64,000 nucleotides of DNA from Algoriphagus sp. (GCF_024305035.1 NZ_JAMWZB010000024.1:20131-84130); one strand, 5' to 3'; numbered from the stretch's first letter, positions 9,007 to 19,368 are shown. Notes: generated from the sequence alone by a model not told the origin. Numbers and translations are program-made.

Positions 9007-10491
9007 ATGTTAAAATTCAATCACATTTCGACTCAAAAAACCTATATGATCCAATCTGCTTTGGGAAGGTCTCTGGATGTCAAAAATGGTAGAGCCAAAG
9101 AAGGAAATGGCGTACAGCTCTACGATAAGAACGCTACGTTTGCCCAACAATGGGACTTAATCGATGCAGGAAATGGGTATTGTTACATTCGTTCCAAACT
9201 TGGTTATTTCCTAGATGTCAAGGGGGCCAATAAACACCCGGGAGCGGAAGTTCAGATTTGGGTCAGCACAAGCTCTGATGCCCAATTATGGAAACTCATT
9301 CTGGGAGATGAGGGGAATTTTCATATCCAATCAAAACTGGGGACTTATCTAGAGGTCCATGGAAGAGGCTCTGCCAATGGCGCCCTCTTGTTGATGTCTA
9401 CAAAAAAAGACACCACAGCTCAAAAATGGAAATTTTATAGGATTCCCAGTGCGCTCTATCTTTCGAATTTCAAACCCCATCGAGATGGTTTTAACTTTGT
9501 CAATGACTTTCAAAATAATGTAATCAGTGGAATAGACGTGCGAACTTCAGGCTTATGTGGTGGAATGAGTTATACCGCTTTGGATTATTATTTTTCAAGA
9601 AGGGCTATTCCTTCGGCTCCATTCCGTCCTGCGGAAGGGACTACGCTTCACCGGTACATTTATAAACGACAGGTCAGTTCCATTATAGATAATTTGGATA
9701 AATGGGCAGAATTAACTTTTAATCCCTTTGGAGTCAGGGACTCTGAATTTGCAAATTGGGGTTTGGAAGGCAGATTAAATACACTTAGAAATCACTTAAG
9801 ATCAAAGCGCCCCATCGCATTATGCTTATCGGATGTAGAAGGAAGAATTGATAAAGGCCACCAAGTAGTAGCCATTGGAATGGATTTGGGGAGGTTTTCA
9901 CCTCGGACCAAGCAATTCAGTGAAGATGTTAAAATTTTCCTTTACGATCCAAACTATCCGAACCGGATGATCACCATGGTGCCAGATATGGCTAGAAATT
10001 GCTGGGAATACTTGGATGAAGATCAGGCCTATAGAACCTATTTTATTGATGAACGGTACAAAAGAAAATTGCCTCCTGTTTTACCCAAACAGACTGCTAC
10101 TCAACCAGGACTAGTTCATGAGTTACTTGTTAATTTCTGTACAGGTTCGGATGACTTACGAGGTGGAAATGACAATGTCAATCTACGAGTTGATTATGCT
10201 GACAGAACGTATGAAAACTTCCTGAACCTCAACAATAGTCAGCGCTGGATTGATAACTATGACCATACCGTATCATTAATCCTGACTAAACCACATCGGC
10301 TCCCCGAAATCAAGTCCATTACGCTTTCTACCACTTTCAAAGGAGGATCTGGGGGGGACAATTGGAATCTTCAGAAACTCAAGATCACGGCTAAAGGCTT
10401 GGGAGTAAATAAAATGATCTTGGACAAAAAAGGAGACCCCTTTTTCCGATTTACGGGGAAAAAAAATAACTTACCAATCAGTATCGGTTGA
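9007..10491 (+). CDS. Ricin-type beta-trefoil lectin domain fused to a papain/C39-like cysteine peptidase domain; no signal peptide
   Basis: Three QxW-type repeats (AQQWDL, AQLWKL, AQKWKF); SGLCGGMSYTALDYYF (Cys), KGHQVVAIGMDL (His), FLYDPNYP (Asp/Asn). Confidence 0.72.
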   Translation: MLKFNHISTQKTYMIQSALGRSLDVKNGRAKEGNGVQLYDKNATFAQQWDLIDAGNGYCYIRSKLGYFLDVKGANKHPGAEVQIWVSTSSDAQLWKLILGDEGNFHIQSKLGTYLEVHGRGSANGALLLMSTKKDTTAQKWKFYRIPSALYLSNFKPHRDGFNFVNDFQNNVISGIDVRTSGLCGGMSYTALDYYFSRRAIPSAPFRPAEGTTLHRYIYKRQVSSIIDNLDKWAELTFNPFGVRDSEFANWGLEGRLNTLRNHLRSKRPIALCLSDVEGRIDKGHQVVAIGMDLGRFSPRTKQFSEDVKIFLYDPNYPNRMITMVPDMARNCWEYLDEDQAYRTYFIDERYKRKLPPVLPKQTATQPGLVHELLVNFCTGSDDLRGGNDNVNLRVDYADRTYENFLNLNNSQRWIDNYDHTVSLILTKPHRLPEIKSITLSTTFKGGSGGDNWNLQKLKITAKGLGVNKMILDKKGDPFFRFTGKKNNLPISIG

Positions 10492-10549
10492 AATTTCAGG
10501 ACCTGGAAACTAGGGGAGTTAAATTTGAGCCTATCTAGATCACCTACCT

Positions 10550-10585
10550 AGCCACCCAGGACTCTGCAGGTGGCTTTATTTTTTT
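10550..10585 (+). terminator. Intrinsic terminator after the lectin-protease gene
   Basis: AGCCACC..GGTGGCT followed by ttatttttttg. Confidence 0.75.
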
Positions 10586-10959
10586 GTGCGATCTCCCAAA
10601 TGCCAGCACAAATCTTCCCTATATAAATAGACACCATATAGGTTGAAAAGAAATTATTTTAAAATCCCAAAAAAATCCTGCTCATTTTTTCTTAGATCAA
10701 AGGCACAAATAACGAGCTGAACTACAGATTTTTAAGTATAACAATTAAGAATTTAAAAATACGTGTTTCTACGTATTTCGTTTAAATTTTTAAGGGTTTA
10801 ATATTGATCTAATTAAGAAAGGGAATGCTCTTTTTCACAAGGAGGAATGATTTGGGTCAAGTTCCGACCAGTTGTCTTTTTCACTGATTAATAAACTAAT
10901 AGCAGGTTCTAAACTGATTAATTATTTCTTTAAAATTCACATTTTAACCTTAATAAAAA

Positions 10960-12702
10960 ATGAAAATCACTCAAAATCTTGGAGGTTTTGACATGGTATT
11001 GGGATTATCCCAGACTACGATCAACTACCAGTTCTTTAAACTACATCAACGAAATTTGATCCGAAAAAAATGGCTCGTTGGGGTCGGAAATGTATTGAAT
11101 CCCGATCAAGGTGAAAAACCTTTTCATCTAGAGGGGAGCGATGATTCCATCCAAGGTAAAATAGCCCAATGGGTTTCAAATCAATCCCAAATTGCCAAAG
11201 CAAAATCGAATAAAAAGTGGGCAGAAATAGGCGAATTGATCGAAAAGGGGAAAGCTCTCGGCTTAAATCTTGATTATGCTTGGGATGCCATCATCAATGC
11301 CCCAACCATTGAAATCATTAAAAATAATTCAGGTCTGCTTTATTTTAACTTGATATTCTCCAGTGGCAAACTGTATTATCTACCAGAGGAAACTTCCGAA
11401 GTCAAGATTTTTGACCTGAAAGGGCTGATTTATTCCTTTACTGTACCAATCGGAAAAATCAAAATCACCAAAGATCAAATGCTTCTCCATGCGGATGATC
11501 ATCTAAATGAGATCATTCGAGAAAGCGGACTTCAGGAATCGGATTTTAGAATTGAAAGTCTTTTCCTCAACTTTCAAAATGCCAATATTTCCAACTTTGA
11601 CAAGTCCAGAAGCCAGTTCCCAGCTGAGACCACACTGCCCTTACAGGTCGCAATTGAAAGCTATTTTAACCGAATGCTCCAATCTTCGGATAGTCCCTAT
11701 GTTTTAGGCTACGGGATTACCCGACCTGAAATCAAAAGTGAAAAGGCACTATTTCAACCCACCTCCTTGGACTTTTCAACCAGCTTTAGTCAAAAGAAAA
11801 TAGCTACCAATCAGGTAGATGGACAGTTTAGTGCTTTCAATTTTATGATGATGCTCCAAGGCCGAAGTCCTGAAAAGGACGCCAGGGTGGGCATTCTTCC
11901 TAACAGTTTAATTGAATTAGGAAAAGATACTACCGCCACCATTGACGGGGTATTTGCCATGGACAGGGAGCGATTTGATGAGTATCTCCATTCATTAGAT
12001 AGCTATTTGGTAGAGCTTTTTAGTTCCCAAAAAGACGTAACTGTTGACGGCGGAGCATTTAAACTGGTAAATGGCAACTGGGTCATGAAAGCACGGCATC
12101 ATGCCAAGCGAATTGATGATACCATTGATACGACCTACACTTTGACTCGAAAGCAAATTCAAAATCAAAATTTGGGAATCCTAGTTGAATATGAGTTTCA
12201 GGTGGGTATTGTAATTGACATCAATGCCTTAATCTGGACCGTAAAGGAAATTAGCCTTTCAACCGCTGGCACCTATACCTACAAAGAGGTAAAAGAAAAA
12301 GGGAAAGTCGGCAAGTTTTCCTTTCTCATCAAAAACGGAAAAGAAGGAAAGTTTGATCTTCAACCCAATCTGGAATCTCCCAAAATCGCCTTCAACGAAG
12401 ATCCTAATCTCCTTCACGGTTCATTTTGGGATGTTTTTCTTGAAATTTTGAGCTTTATCTTCCTATGGCCGATCAAAATTGCTGAAGGAATAGTAAATCA
12501 AATTGCGGTGGATCTCGGCTCCAACTCTGCTGTTATTCAAAATAAAAAACTCGAATCACTCCGAAAGCTAAATGTACTCAACCAAAGTAATCAGGTCATT
12601 CTGCCTTTGGGAAAAACATATACTTATAAAAATCTAAGGTATTTCGAGAAAGAGACTCTCATTGCCTATGATATTTCTTATGCCATTGTAATTGAAAAAT
12701 AA
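10960..12702 (+). CDS. Uncharacterised protein resembling the clostridial P47/OrfX-type TULIP family
   Basis: N-term NLGGFDMVLGLSQTTINYQF resembles the P47 GWD.V..S...iN opening; C-term VILPLGKTYTYKNLRYFEKETLIAYDISYA resembles the P47 terminal pattern; no signal peptide. Confidence 0.5.
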   Translation: MKITQNLGGFDMVLGLSQTTINYQFFKLHQRNLIRKKWLVGVGNVLNPDQGEKPFHLEGSDDSIQGKIAQWVSNQSQIAKAKSNKKWAEIGELIEKGKALGLNLDYAWDAIINAPTIEIIKNNSGLLYFNLIFSSGKLYYLPEETSEVKIFDLKGLIYSFTVPIGKIKITKDQMLLHADDHLNEIIRESGLQESDFRIESLFLNFQNANISNFDKSRSQFPAETTLPLQVAIESYFNRMLQSSDSPYVLGYGITRPEIKSEKALFQPTSLDFSTSFSQKKIATNQVDGQFSAFNFMMMLQGRSPEKDARVGILPNSLIELGKDTTATIDGVFAMDRERFDEYLHSLDSYLVELFSSQKDVTVDGGAFKLVNGNWVMKARHHAKRIDDTIDTTYTLTRKQIQNQNLGILVEYEFQVGIVIDINALIWTVKEISLSTAGTYTYKEVKEKGKVGKFSFLIKNGKEGKFDLQPNLESPKIAFNEDPNLLHGSFWDVFLEILSFIFLWPIKIAEGIVNQIAVDLGSNSAVIQNKKLESLRKLNVLNQSNQVILPLGKTYTYKNLRYFEKETLIAYDISYAIVIEK

Positions 12703-12713
12703 ATTTTTGAACT

Positions 12714-15416
12714 ATGAACTCTCAACCAGGAACACAAGTATCACGGGAAGATCAGGTCCAAGTAAAGTTCAACAGTGAGTTGATGAACAACTACTTTCCT
12801 GAATCCACCATTGAAGCAAAAAAGGAAATCCGAACCCTAATGATTGGCCCGGATCAACCTTTACTATTTTTTCAGAACACCGAAGAAAAACTTATGGCCG
12901 TCCTTCGAAAAGAGGGATCTTTCACCGGATGGGTTTCCTTTTCCCTTTCAAACCAAGCAGTGGTTGATTATGAATTGGAATACAATCCCGAAACCGAAAG
13001 TTTTCAAATTGCCAAAGTAGAGGATAATCAAGTCCTTGTATCCCAATCCATTTCCATTAAGGACACCAATTTTGAAAAATTGGATGCTGTAATAAATTGG
13101 AAATCGGTAACTCCAGATAGCTGGAAAGAACAAATTGATCGGGTATCCCTAGGAAGGGAGCACCTGTTGTTCGCTACCTCCCAGCCCAACAGCGATGCAC
13201 TTCATTATCTGGTTGATCTAAAGGACTTGAAGCCAAAGTCTTATACGCTTCCGGAGCACGCCACAAAGATTCTTCATTTTGAGTTGGGAAGCTTTTTGTA
13301 TTCAAATGGAGTCTTTTTCCTCTATCAAATTGGGCAGGTAAAAGGCATGCTCTATCAGTCATTTCCCGATCCGGTTTACCAAAAAACCGATCAGTGGCGG
13401 TTTGAATTTGAAGAATCCATCGAATGCTTTGCCTTAGTAGAGTCTGAAGAGGGCAATGACAGGGTATATGCAGCGGGAAACCGGGTACATGAAGTAAGCG
13501 CAGCAGCTGATGGAAGCAGCTTTTCCATCCAAACCCTACCTGGGAAATTCAACACTATAAAAAAAATAAGAGCCGCCTCCTTTCAATTGGAAAATACCAT
13601 TTGGGCATTGGATGAGATCGGATTACATTATCAAACCAACCGCTTCTTTGACCAAAAAAAGCAGGCGTTTGAAATTGGAAGATGGACCAGCCCCTTATTA
13701 ATGGTGGAAGGTGCCGAACAATTCAGCTGTGCTAAAGGCAGGGGAATCCGAAACCAACTCTATACGATCAACACCTCTGCAGGAAATGAGCTCAGCAGAC
13801 TCTGGCAAGACGAGGTGACATCGCTTTGGCACAATCACACTCTGTATCTGGAGGACCTGAATGCGCTGAAGGAGGTGGAATCCTATGCCGCCCAAGTCAT
13901 GTTTCAAACTCCCCATACGCTGAGATCATTTCAAGGGACCTCAGTAAATCTGAGTGCAGAAACCAACCTGTTGGTCTATATCAACAGCAAAAGTTATCAT
14001 CTTAAGCCCAATGAACAGGTTGCTATTCCACTAGGACTAGTTCCAGAATTCACCATCATTTGTCCGGTGAAAGAAATTGGATCTTCTCGAATAAAGCTAT
14101 CAGCTCCATTTTTGGAGGAAGAAATAGCCATTGATCTTTCCAATCAGGTACTGGCCCGGCTGGACAACCGGATCAAAGAAAGCGGAGGACTAGATAAACT
14201 TCAGACCAAGAATGGAAAGCCACTCATACCCGGTCAACCAGATCATGCGGTAGTCAAAGAAGTTGAAAAGGGAATAGCTCAGGCCTTATCTTTAAACCAA
14301 AGTTTAGCTCAAAACAACCTGCACAATTTCCAAACCACCTCTTTTTCCATTCAACATCCTGGCAATCAACAAAAAGCTAACACGAACGTACTATCTCACT
14401 CATTCTTAGACGAAGCGGGTCATACCTTGGGCGATTTCTTCCATTCAATTTGGATGAAAGCTCAGCAAGTTGTAGAGTTTGTCGTTGAAAGGGTAACAGA
14501 AGGAGTTCGGTTTGTAATCAAAATTGGAGAACAAGTCCTAAACTGGATTGTAAAAACCGTTCAGGAAATCGGTGCATTTGTTCAGCGGGTTTTTGAAGCA
14601 ATCGGTGTTTTCTTCAAAGATTTATTTGACTTCCTTGCGTTTCTTTTTGACTGGGATTCCATTGTACAAACCAAAAATGCTTACAAGGGATTTGTCAATA
14701 ATTCTTTAGAAAGCCTTAGGCTGGAAATAGGGAATATCAAGCACTTTATTGACACTACCCTGGAGCGAGAAATAGCCAAATTTTCCCCTGAATTGGTCAT
14801 CATTCCGGAGCAGATGGATCAAGTAAAAGCATCCAATCCCTCTGCTGGACCCGGACCTGATCCGCGATCCAATTGGCTAAACTCCAAAAAGGACTACCTC
14901 AATCACAGTAAAGAGTCTGGTGGTAATAAACGCATGCCAGATGAATTTTCGACCGTTTTTGAAGATTTGATTCGAAGACTTCAACCGATCCTTCAGGAAA
15001 CCGGTGTGGGGTTTTTACATGAAATCCAATTGGTAGGGGAAGAATTTCAGAATGTGATTTCCGGAAAAATTTCCTTTGGGCAATTTTTACAATTTGCACT
15101 GCAAAAGCTGGCAGGGACAGGTCTTTTCCTACTCAAGCAATTTATAGATGTACTATTAGAAACTTTAGAAGCTCTATTAGAAGCTGCTTATGTGGGCTTA
15201 AACAAAGAATGGCAAATACCTATCATCTCTGAGTTGTATAAAAAAGTATCTGGAGGAGATGCCATGAGCTTTTTAGATGTGATGTGCCTTCTGGTTGCAA
15301 TCCCTACTACTATACTCTACAAAATTGCAGAAAACAAAGCTCCATTCGAATCCCCTGCCACTAAGGAGGCCTTTTTAAAGCGGGGTGAAACTGTATTTCA
15401 ATTAAACTTAAATTAA
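12714..15416 (+). CDS. Large uncharacterised protein: beta-rich N-terminus, series of amphipathic helices in the C-terminal half
   Basis: 900-aa intact ORF 11 bp after the P47-like gene; helices such as VVEFVVERVTEGVRFVIKIGEQVLNWIVKTVQEIGAFVQRVFEAIGVFFKDLFDFLAFLFDW. Confidence 0.7.
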   Translation: MNSQPGTQVSREDQVQVKFNSELMNNYFPESTIEAKKEIRTLMIGPDQPLLFFQNTEEKLMAVLRKEGSFTGWVSFSLSNQAVVDYELEYNPETESFQIAKVEDNQVLVSQSISIKDTNFEKLDAVINWKSVTPDSWKEQIDRVSLGREHLLFATSQPNSDALHYLVDLKDLKPKSYTLPEHATKILHFELGSFLYSNGVFFLYQIGQVKGMLYQSFPDPVYQKTDQWRFEFEESIECFALVESEEGNDRVYAAGNRVHEVSAAADGSSFSIQTLPGKFNTIKKIRAASFQLENTIWALDEIGLHYQTNRFFDQKKQAFEIGRWTSPLLMVEGAEQFSCAKGRGIRNQLYTINTSAGNELSRLWQDEVTSLWHNHTLYLEDLNALKEVESYAAQVMFQTPHTLRSFQGTSVNLSAETNLLVYINSKSYHLKPNEQVAIPLGLVPEFTIICPVKEIGSSRIKLSAPFLEEEIAIDLSNQVLARLDNRIKESGGLDKLQTKNGKPLIPGQPDHAVVKEVEKGIAQALSLNQSLAQNNLHNFQTTSFSIQHPGNQQKANTNVLSHSFLDEAGHTLGDFFHSIWMKAQQVVEFVVERVTEGVRFVIKIGEQVLNWIVKTVQEIGAFVQRVFEAIGVFFKDLFDFLAFLFDWDSIVQTKNAYKGFVNNSLESLRLEIGNIKHFIDTTLEREIAKFSPELVIIPEQMDQVKASNPSAGPGPDPRSNWLNSKKDYLNHSKESGGNKRMPDEFSTVFEDLIRRLQPILQETGVGFLHEIQLVGEEFQNVISGKISFGQFLQFALQKLAGTGLFLLKQFIDVLLETLEALLEAAYVGLNKEWQIPIISELYKKVSGGDAMSFLDVMCLLVAIPTTILYKIAENKAPFESPATKEAFLKRGETVFQLNLN

Positions 15417-15422
15417 ACCATC

Positions 15423-16013
15423 ATGACAGTAGAAGACGAAATTGACCGAATTCTTGGATTTAGCACCTTAGGATTATCAAGTCTGGAGTTACTTTTATTT
15501 CCAGCTGTGGAGATCTCAGAATCCACCGAAACATCCATAGGCTTTGTTGGTCAAGCCGCAGATTTTATCTCAGGAGTGAGCCTAGTTTCCCTAACAGGAA
15601 GCTTATTGTTACTCTATCATCGAAAAGTGGACATCAACCCGATATTTAAATGGGTATTGATACCGATTTTGGTTGTTGGTCTTGCATTTATTTTGGGAGT
15701 AATCGCATTTCAGGGAATAGGCAAAGCCAACTTAAAGAAAGGCTTTGAAATCGGAAAAAAATTTGTGAAACCGGTGATTTTCACCTTAGGTGGGATCGCT
15801 ATTATTCCTATGATGGGTATTTTTCCTCAACAGCTAGTAAATGCCTCTTGGATTGGGAAAATAATCCAATACATTCCTGCTTTCTTTAGTATTCCTCCTT
15901 TAAATAAAAACCAATTTTACGCAATTGTTATTTTGGTCAAAGCCGGAGGCATGATCACCTCCATCGGAGGGCAAGTCATTGAGTTAGCTCAGCCCAAGAA
16001 GCTGGAGAGATAA
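15423..16013 (+). CDS. Hypothetical integral membrane protein (about 5 hydrophobic segments)
   Basis: Intact ORF starting 6 bp after the 900-aa ORF; hydrophobic segments. Confidence 0.68.
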   Translation: MTVEDEIDRILGFSTLGLSSLELLLFPAVEISESTETSIGFVGQAADFISGVSLVSLTGSLLLLYHRKVDINPIFKWVLIPILVVGLAFILGVIAFQGIGKANLKKGFEIGKKFVKPVIFTLGGIAIIPMMGIFPQQLVNASWIGKIIQYIPAFFSIPPLNKNQFYAIVILVKAGGMITSIGGQVIELAQPKKLER

Positions 16014-16214
16014 AGAATTTAACGTTTACCCAAGGAAACGTTTATCCCTGAATTCTTTAAGTCTGCTGAATTCGCAAACCATTTGCACTGAATAGACTAA
16101 AAAGAATTTAGGGGTAAATTTTTATTCTCATTCCACCCCTTTTAGTTTGGCAACTCCAATACGGTAGTAGGACTTCGATTCTGAACTCATCTCCATCGGT
16201 GAATTAAATTTGAA

Positions 16215-16604
16215 TCAAACAACCCTTCCTCTGGTTGATTTTCGGAAATAGACATAAGAAACTATACCCAGCCCTATGGGAACCAACAACACTAGCATCT
16301 GAGGATCAAATCCAGCTGCAGCAATCCCACTGTAAATCGCTCCTGTCAAATTAAACGTAAACCCTGCGTAGGCCCATTCTTTGAGCCGGGGAAACCGGGG
16401 ATAAAGAAGTGCCATAACCCCAAGAATCTTTGCAATTCCCAGAAAGGGCAGTAAATAGAGAGGATATCCAAGCGACTCAAAAACAGTCACCCATTCTTGG
16501 GCCTTTAAAATATTTGGAATAGCCGAAGTAAGCATAAAAAGACTGAATAATCCGGTACAAACCCAATAAATAATTCGGTCCCGTTTTGAAGGTAATTTTT
16601 GCAT
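16215..16604 (-). CDS. DoxX-like family membrane protein
   Basis: Four TM segments; AIPNILKAQEWVTVFESLGYPLYLLPFLGIAKILGVMALL. Confidence 0.75.
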   Translation of the reverse strand: MQKLPSKRDRIIYWVCTGLFSLFMLTSAIPNILKAQEWVTVFESLGYPLYLLPFLGIAKILGVMALLYPRFPRLKEWAYAGFTFNLTGAIYSGIAAAGFDPQMLVLLVPIGLGIVSYVYFRKSTRGRVV

Positions 16605-16964
16605 AATGCTGGGGTTTAGAGAAATAAGTTTATTTTATAAATTTAGTAAACAAGGTATTCCCATGCCATTGAATCGTTTATGAAACTCTACTTTTATTTT
16701 TGATACTCTCCATCGGAAAGACTTCCAAGTAAAACAGCAAGCCCCCAGAAAGTCAAGTGGCTTATTCCTTCCCTAGTCCATCTTTTTTTGAATCATTTGT
16801 GAATAAGAAGGATCTGCTCTCCCTAGTTCCACCTAAAGCTTTCTAACCTTTACTGGTTATTTCTTCTCTACCTTTCCCACCCTGACCAGCTATGAATTTT
16901 TCCAGTAAGTTTTGCAAGACATCGAATCACTAGTGAAGGAAATAAGCTTTAGATATTCATGAGG

Positions 16965-17297
16965 CTAAATTTCAATCACATAAGAGGTAATCGACTTTAT
17001 TTTAGTCCCTTTGGCGTCCTGAAACACATAGAAGTCAGAAAAGGCATATCGCTTTCCATTCTGCATTTTAAGGGTTCCGTTTGCTGCCCCTTGCTTTCCA
17101 TGAGATAAAATCTGATCAAGGGCTAACTCCATGGCTTTTTCTCCTTGCATTTTTTTTACTTCTTCGGCAAAATTTTCCTTTCCTTTAATTTTCTTTTTTC
17201 CAATACTAGTCCACACGATTTGATCGGTTACGCTGTCAATAATGAACCCAACCTCACTGCCAGCAAAAGCAATCGTAAATTGTTTGATTAATTCCAT
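16965..17297 (-). CDS. SnoaL/NTF2-like domain protein
   Basis: IDSVTDQIVWTSIGKKKIKGKENFAEEVKKM; ATG taken at MELIKQF. Confidence 0.65.
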   Translation of the reverse strand: MELIKQFTIAFAGSEVGFIIDSVTDQIVWTSIGKKKIKGKENFAEEVKKMQGEKAMELALDQILSHGKQGAANGTLKMQNGKRYAFSDFYVFQDAKGTKIKSITSYVIEI

Positions 17298-17638
17298 TTT
17301 CGGGGAATTGCCACAATTTGGACTTGAGGTAATTTTTATCATTTGGCAAAGATTTTAGGTAAAATTCAGTTCAATTTCTTATCCGATTTTAAAAGATATA
17401 CTCAGGTTTACTTCTTTTCAGGCAGGTTAAAGGACTCTTGCTTTACTTCCAGGTTCAGGATCATCTATTCTCCCACTTGCTTAAGGGAATCAACATCGCA
17501 ATTTTGATTACCGCTTCAGGATTTCACTTCATATCATTCTGGTTCCATGTTTTAGATTTTCTCTTAGCGAGTTTGTCGGATATTGCTCTGAGCTAATAAA
17601 TAAATTCGGGATATCAAGTTTTAAGAAGGCAGGTTGGC

Positions 17639-18091
17639 TCAAACCCTGAATTGCCTAAGATGATGATCGGTATGCTTGTAAACTAAAATCCCAATTTGTT
17701 CTTCGCTCATTTTGCCCAAAAAATCATGAACGAATTCAGGATTACTGTAATGGGCATATTCTTCAATCAAACAAATCCATTTTTCAATTTCCGAGGGTAA
17801 ATCTCCCCACTCTTTTTTTACTTTAAATTGCTCGGAAGTAGGGATGTTTTTATCCAGGGGTTTTTCATCCTTGATCATCCTCTGTAAGGCAAATTTACCA
17901 AAAATCTTACCCATTAAGGTTTGTCTATATACCTGGCCTGCTGTACCAAGTATCCAGGCATTCCAATAGGTATTATGCTTGACCATTTGGTACACATTCA
18001 TTTTTCCCCATTCAGGCTTCATTTCAGCTTTAAGTAAACTAATTCTCCCGATTAGCTCCTTTCTGGTATCTGGATTAAATATTGTCTGCAT
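17639..18091 (-). CDS. DUF1569/DinB-like protein
   Basis: NPDTRKELIGRISLLKAEMKPEWGKMNVYQMVKHNTYW; HTDHHLRQF. Confidence 0.7.
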   Translation of the reverse strand: MQTIFNPDTRKELIGRISLLKAEMKPEWGKMNVYQMVKHNTYWNAWILGTAGQVYRQTLMGKIFGKFALQRMIKDEKPLDKNIPTSEQFKVKKEWGDLPSEIEKWICLIEEYAHYSNPEFVHDFLGKMSEEQIGILVYKHTDHHLRQFRV

Positions 18092-18365
18092 AGTTTAAAT
18101 CAATTGAATCTATCGTGTAGCTCCCCTGAGGATTCTGCGTTCTGGAAATAAACCTTCTTATCCCTTCGGGATTTGAACATCTCAAGTCGTTGACCTATTC
18201 AAAGGTCGGAATAAACCAAGTGACAATTCCGGTGCATTTGCGGCTTATATACAGGTATATTCTGCCAATAAAAAGCAAAGGCTTTGGCAAATAGGAATGC
18301 TTTAGATCGAAAATTGACCTGTTCAACAGAAAACCTTACCTTGACAGAAGCCTAGTATTTTTATC

Positions 18366-19334
18366 ATGAAACACATTTCTATTATCGTTCCTGAAGGGGA
18401 CAGTAGCCTGAGCAATCTAGAAGCCACCTTTAAGATGTTCCACATGGCAAATGATCAGTTTGTGCAAATGGGTAAATCCATTAGGTTTGAGGTCCATCTG
18501 GTCGGCATTTCCCAACAGACAAAAGTCAGCAATGGCTTATTCCGTGTTACCCCAACTAAAACCATCCACGAAATTACCCAAACAGACCTGATCATCATTC
18601 CGGCGATTCATGGGGACACCGATCAAATCCTGAAGTCCAATGCAGCTTTTATCCCTTGGATGATTTCCCATTACCATCAAGGGGCGGAATTGGCCAGCTT
18701 GTGTATCGGTGCTTTTCTGCTCGCAAAAACAGGCTTATTGAACGGTAAGCAATGTGCCACCCATTGGCTCATGGCAACAAAATTCAGAGAAATGTACCCG
18801 GAGGTAACTTTGGTAGATGATAAAATTATGACAGACCATCAGGGCTTGTATACCAGCGGAGGCGCCTATTCCTCCCTAAACCTCAACTTATACCTAATCG
18901 AGAAATACGCAGGCCGGTCCATGTCTATTTTGCACTCCAAAATCTTTCAGATCGATATCAACCGACAGAGCCAATCTCCATTTATCATATTTCAGGGTCA
19001 AAAGAATCATCAGGATAAGGAAGTCCTGTACGTTCAGGAGTATTTGGAAACTAATTTTGCCCAAAAACTCACCGTCGACCAGTTGGCCGAGATTGCAGCC
19101 ACAAGTCGAAGGAGTTTTGAGCGCCGGTTTAAACAAGCCACAAAGAACACTGCATTGGAGTATATTCAACGCATTCGCATTGAGGCTGCCAAGCGAAATT
19201 TTGAAACCAATGACCAAAATGTCAGTGAAGTGATGTTTGCTGTGGGCTACAGCGATCCCAAAACCTTCCGGTCAGTATTTAAGCGGATTACGGGCCTAAC
19301 TCCGATAGAATACCGAAACCGGTATCATAGCTAA
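18366..19334 (+). CDS. GlxA-family transcriptional regulator (DJ-1/PfpI-like domain plus AraC HTH)
   Basis: ASLCIGAFLLAKTGLLNGKQCATHW and C-terminal AraC motif SRRSFERRFKQATKNTALEYIQRIRIEAAKRNFE. Confidence 0.9.
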   Translation: MKHISIIVPEGDSSLSNLEATFKMFHMANDQFVQMGKSIRFEVHLVGISQQTKVSNGLFRVTPTKTIHEITQTDLIIIPAIHGDTDQILKSNAAFIPWMISHYHQGAELASLCIGAFLLAKTGLLNGKQCATHWLMATKFREMYPEVTLVDDKIMTDHQGLYTSGGAYSSLNLNLYLIEKYAGRSMSILHSKIFQIDINRQSQSPFIIFQGQKNHQDKEVLYVQEYLETNFAQKLTVDQLAEIAATSRRSFERRFKQATKNTALEYIQRIRIEAAKRNFETNDQNVSEVMFAVGYSDPKTFRSVFKRITGLTPIEYRNRYHS

Positions 19335-19368
19335 AGACGAGCCCAAATTCTCCCCCCCTTCAATCTCC

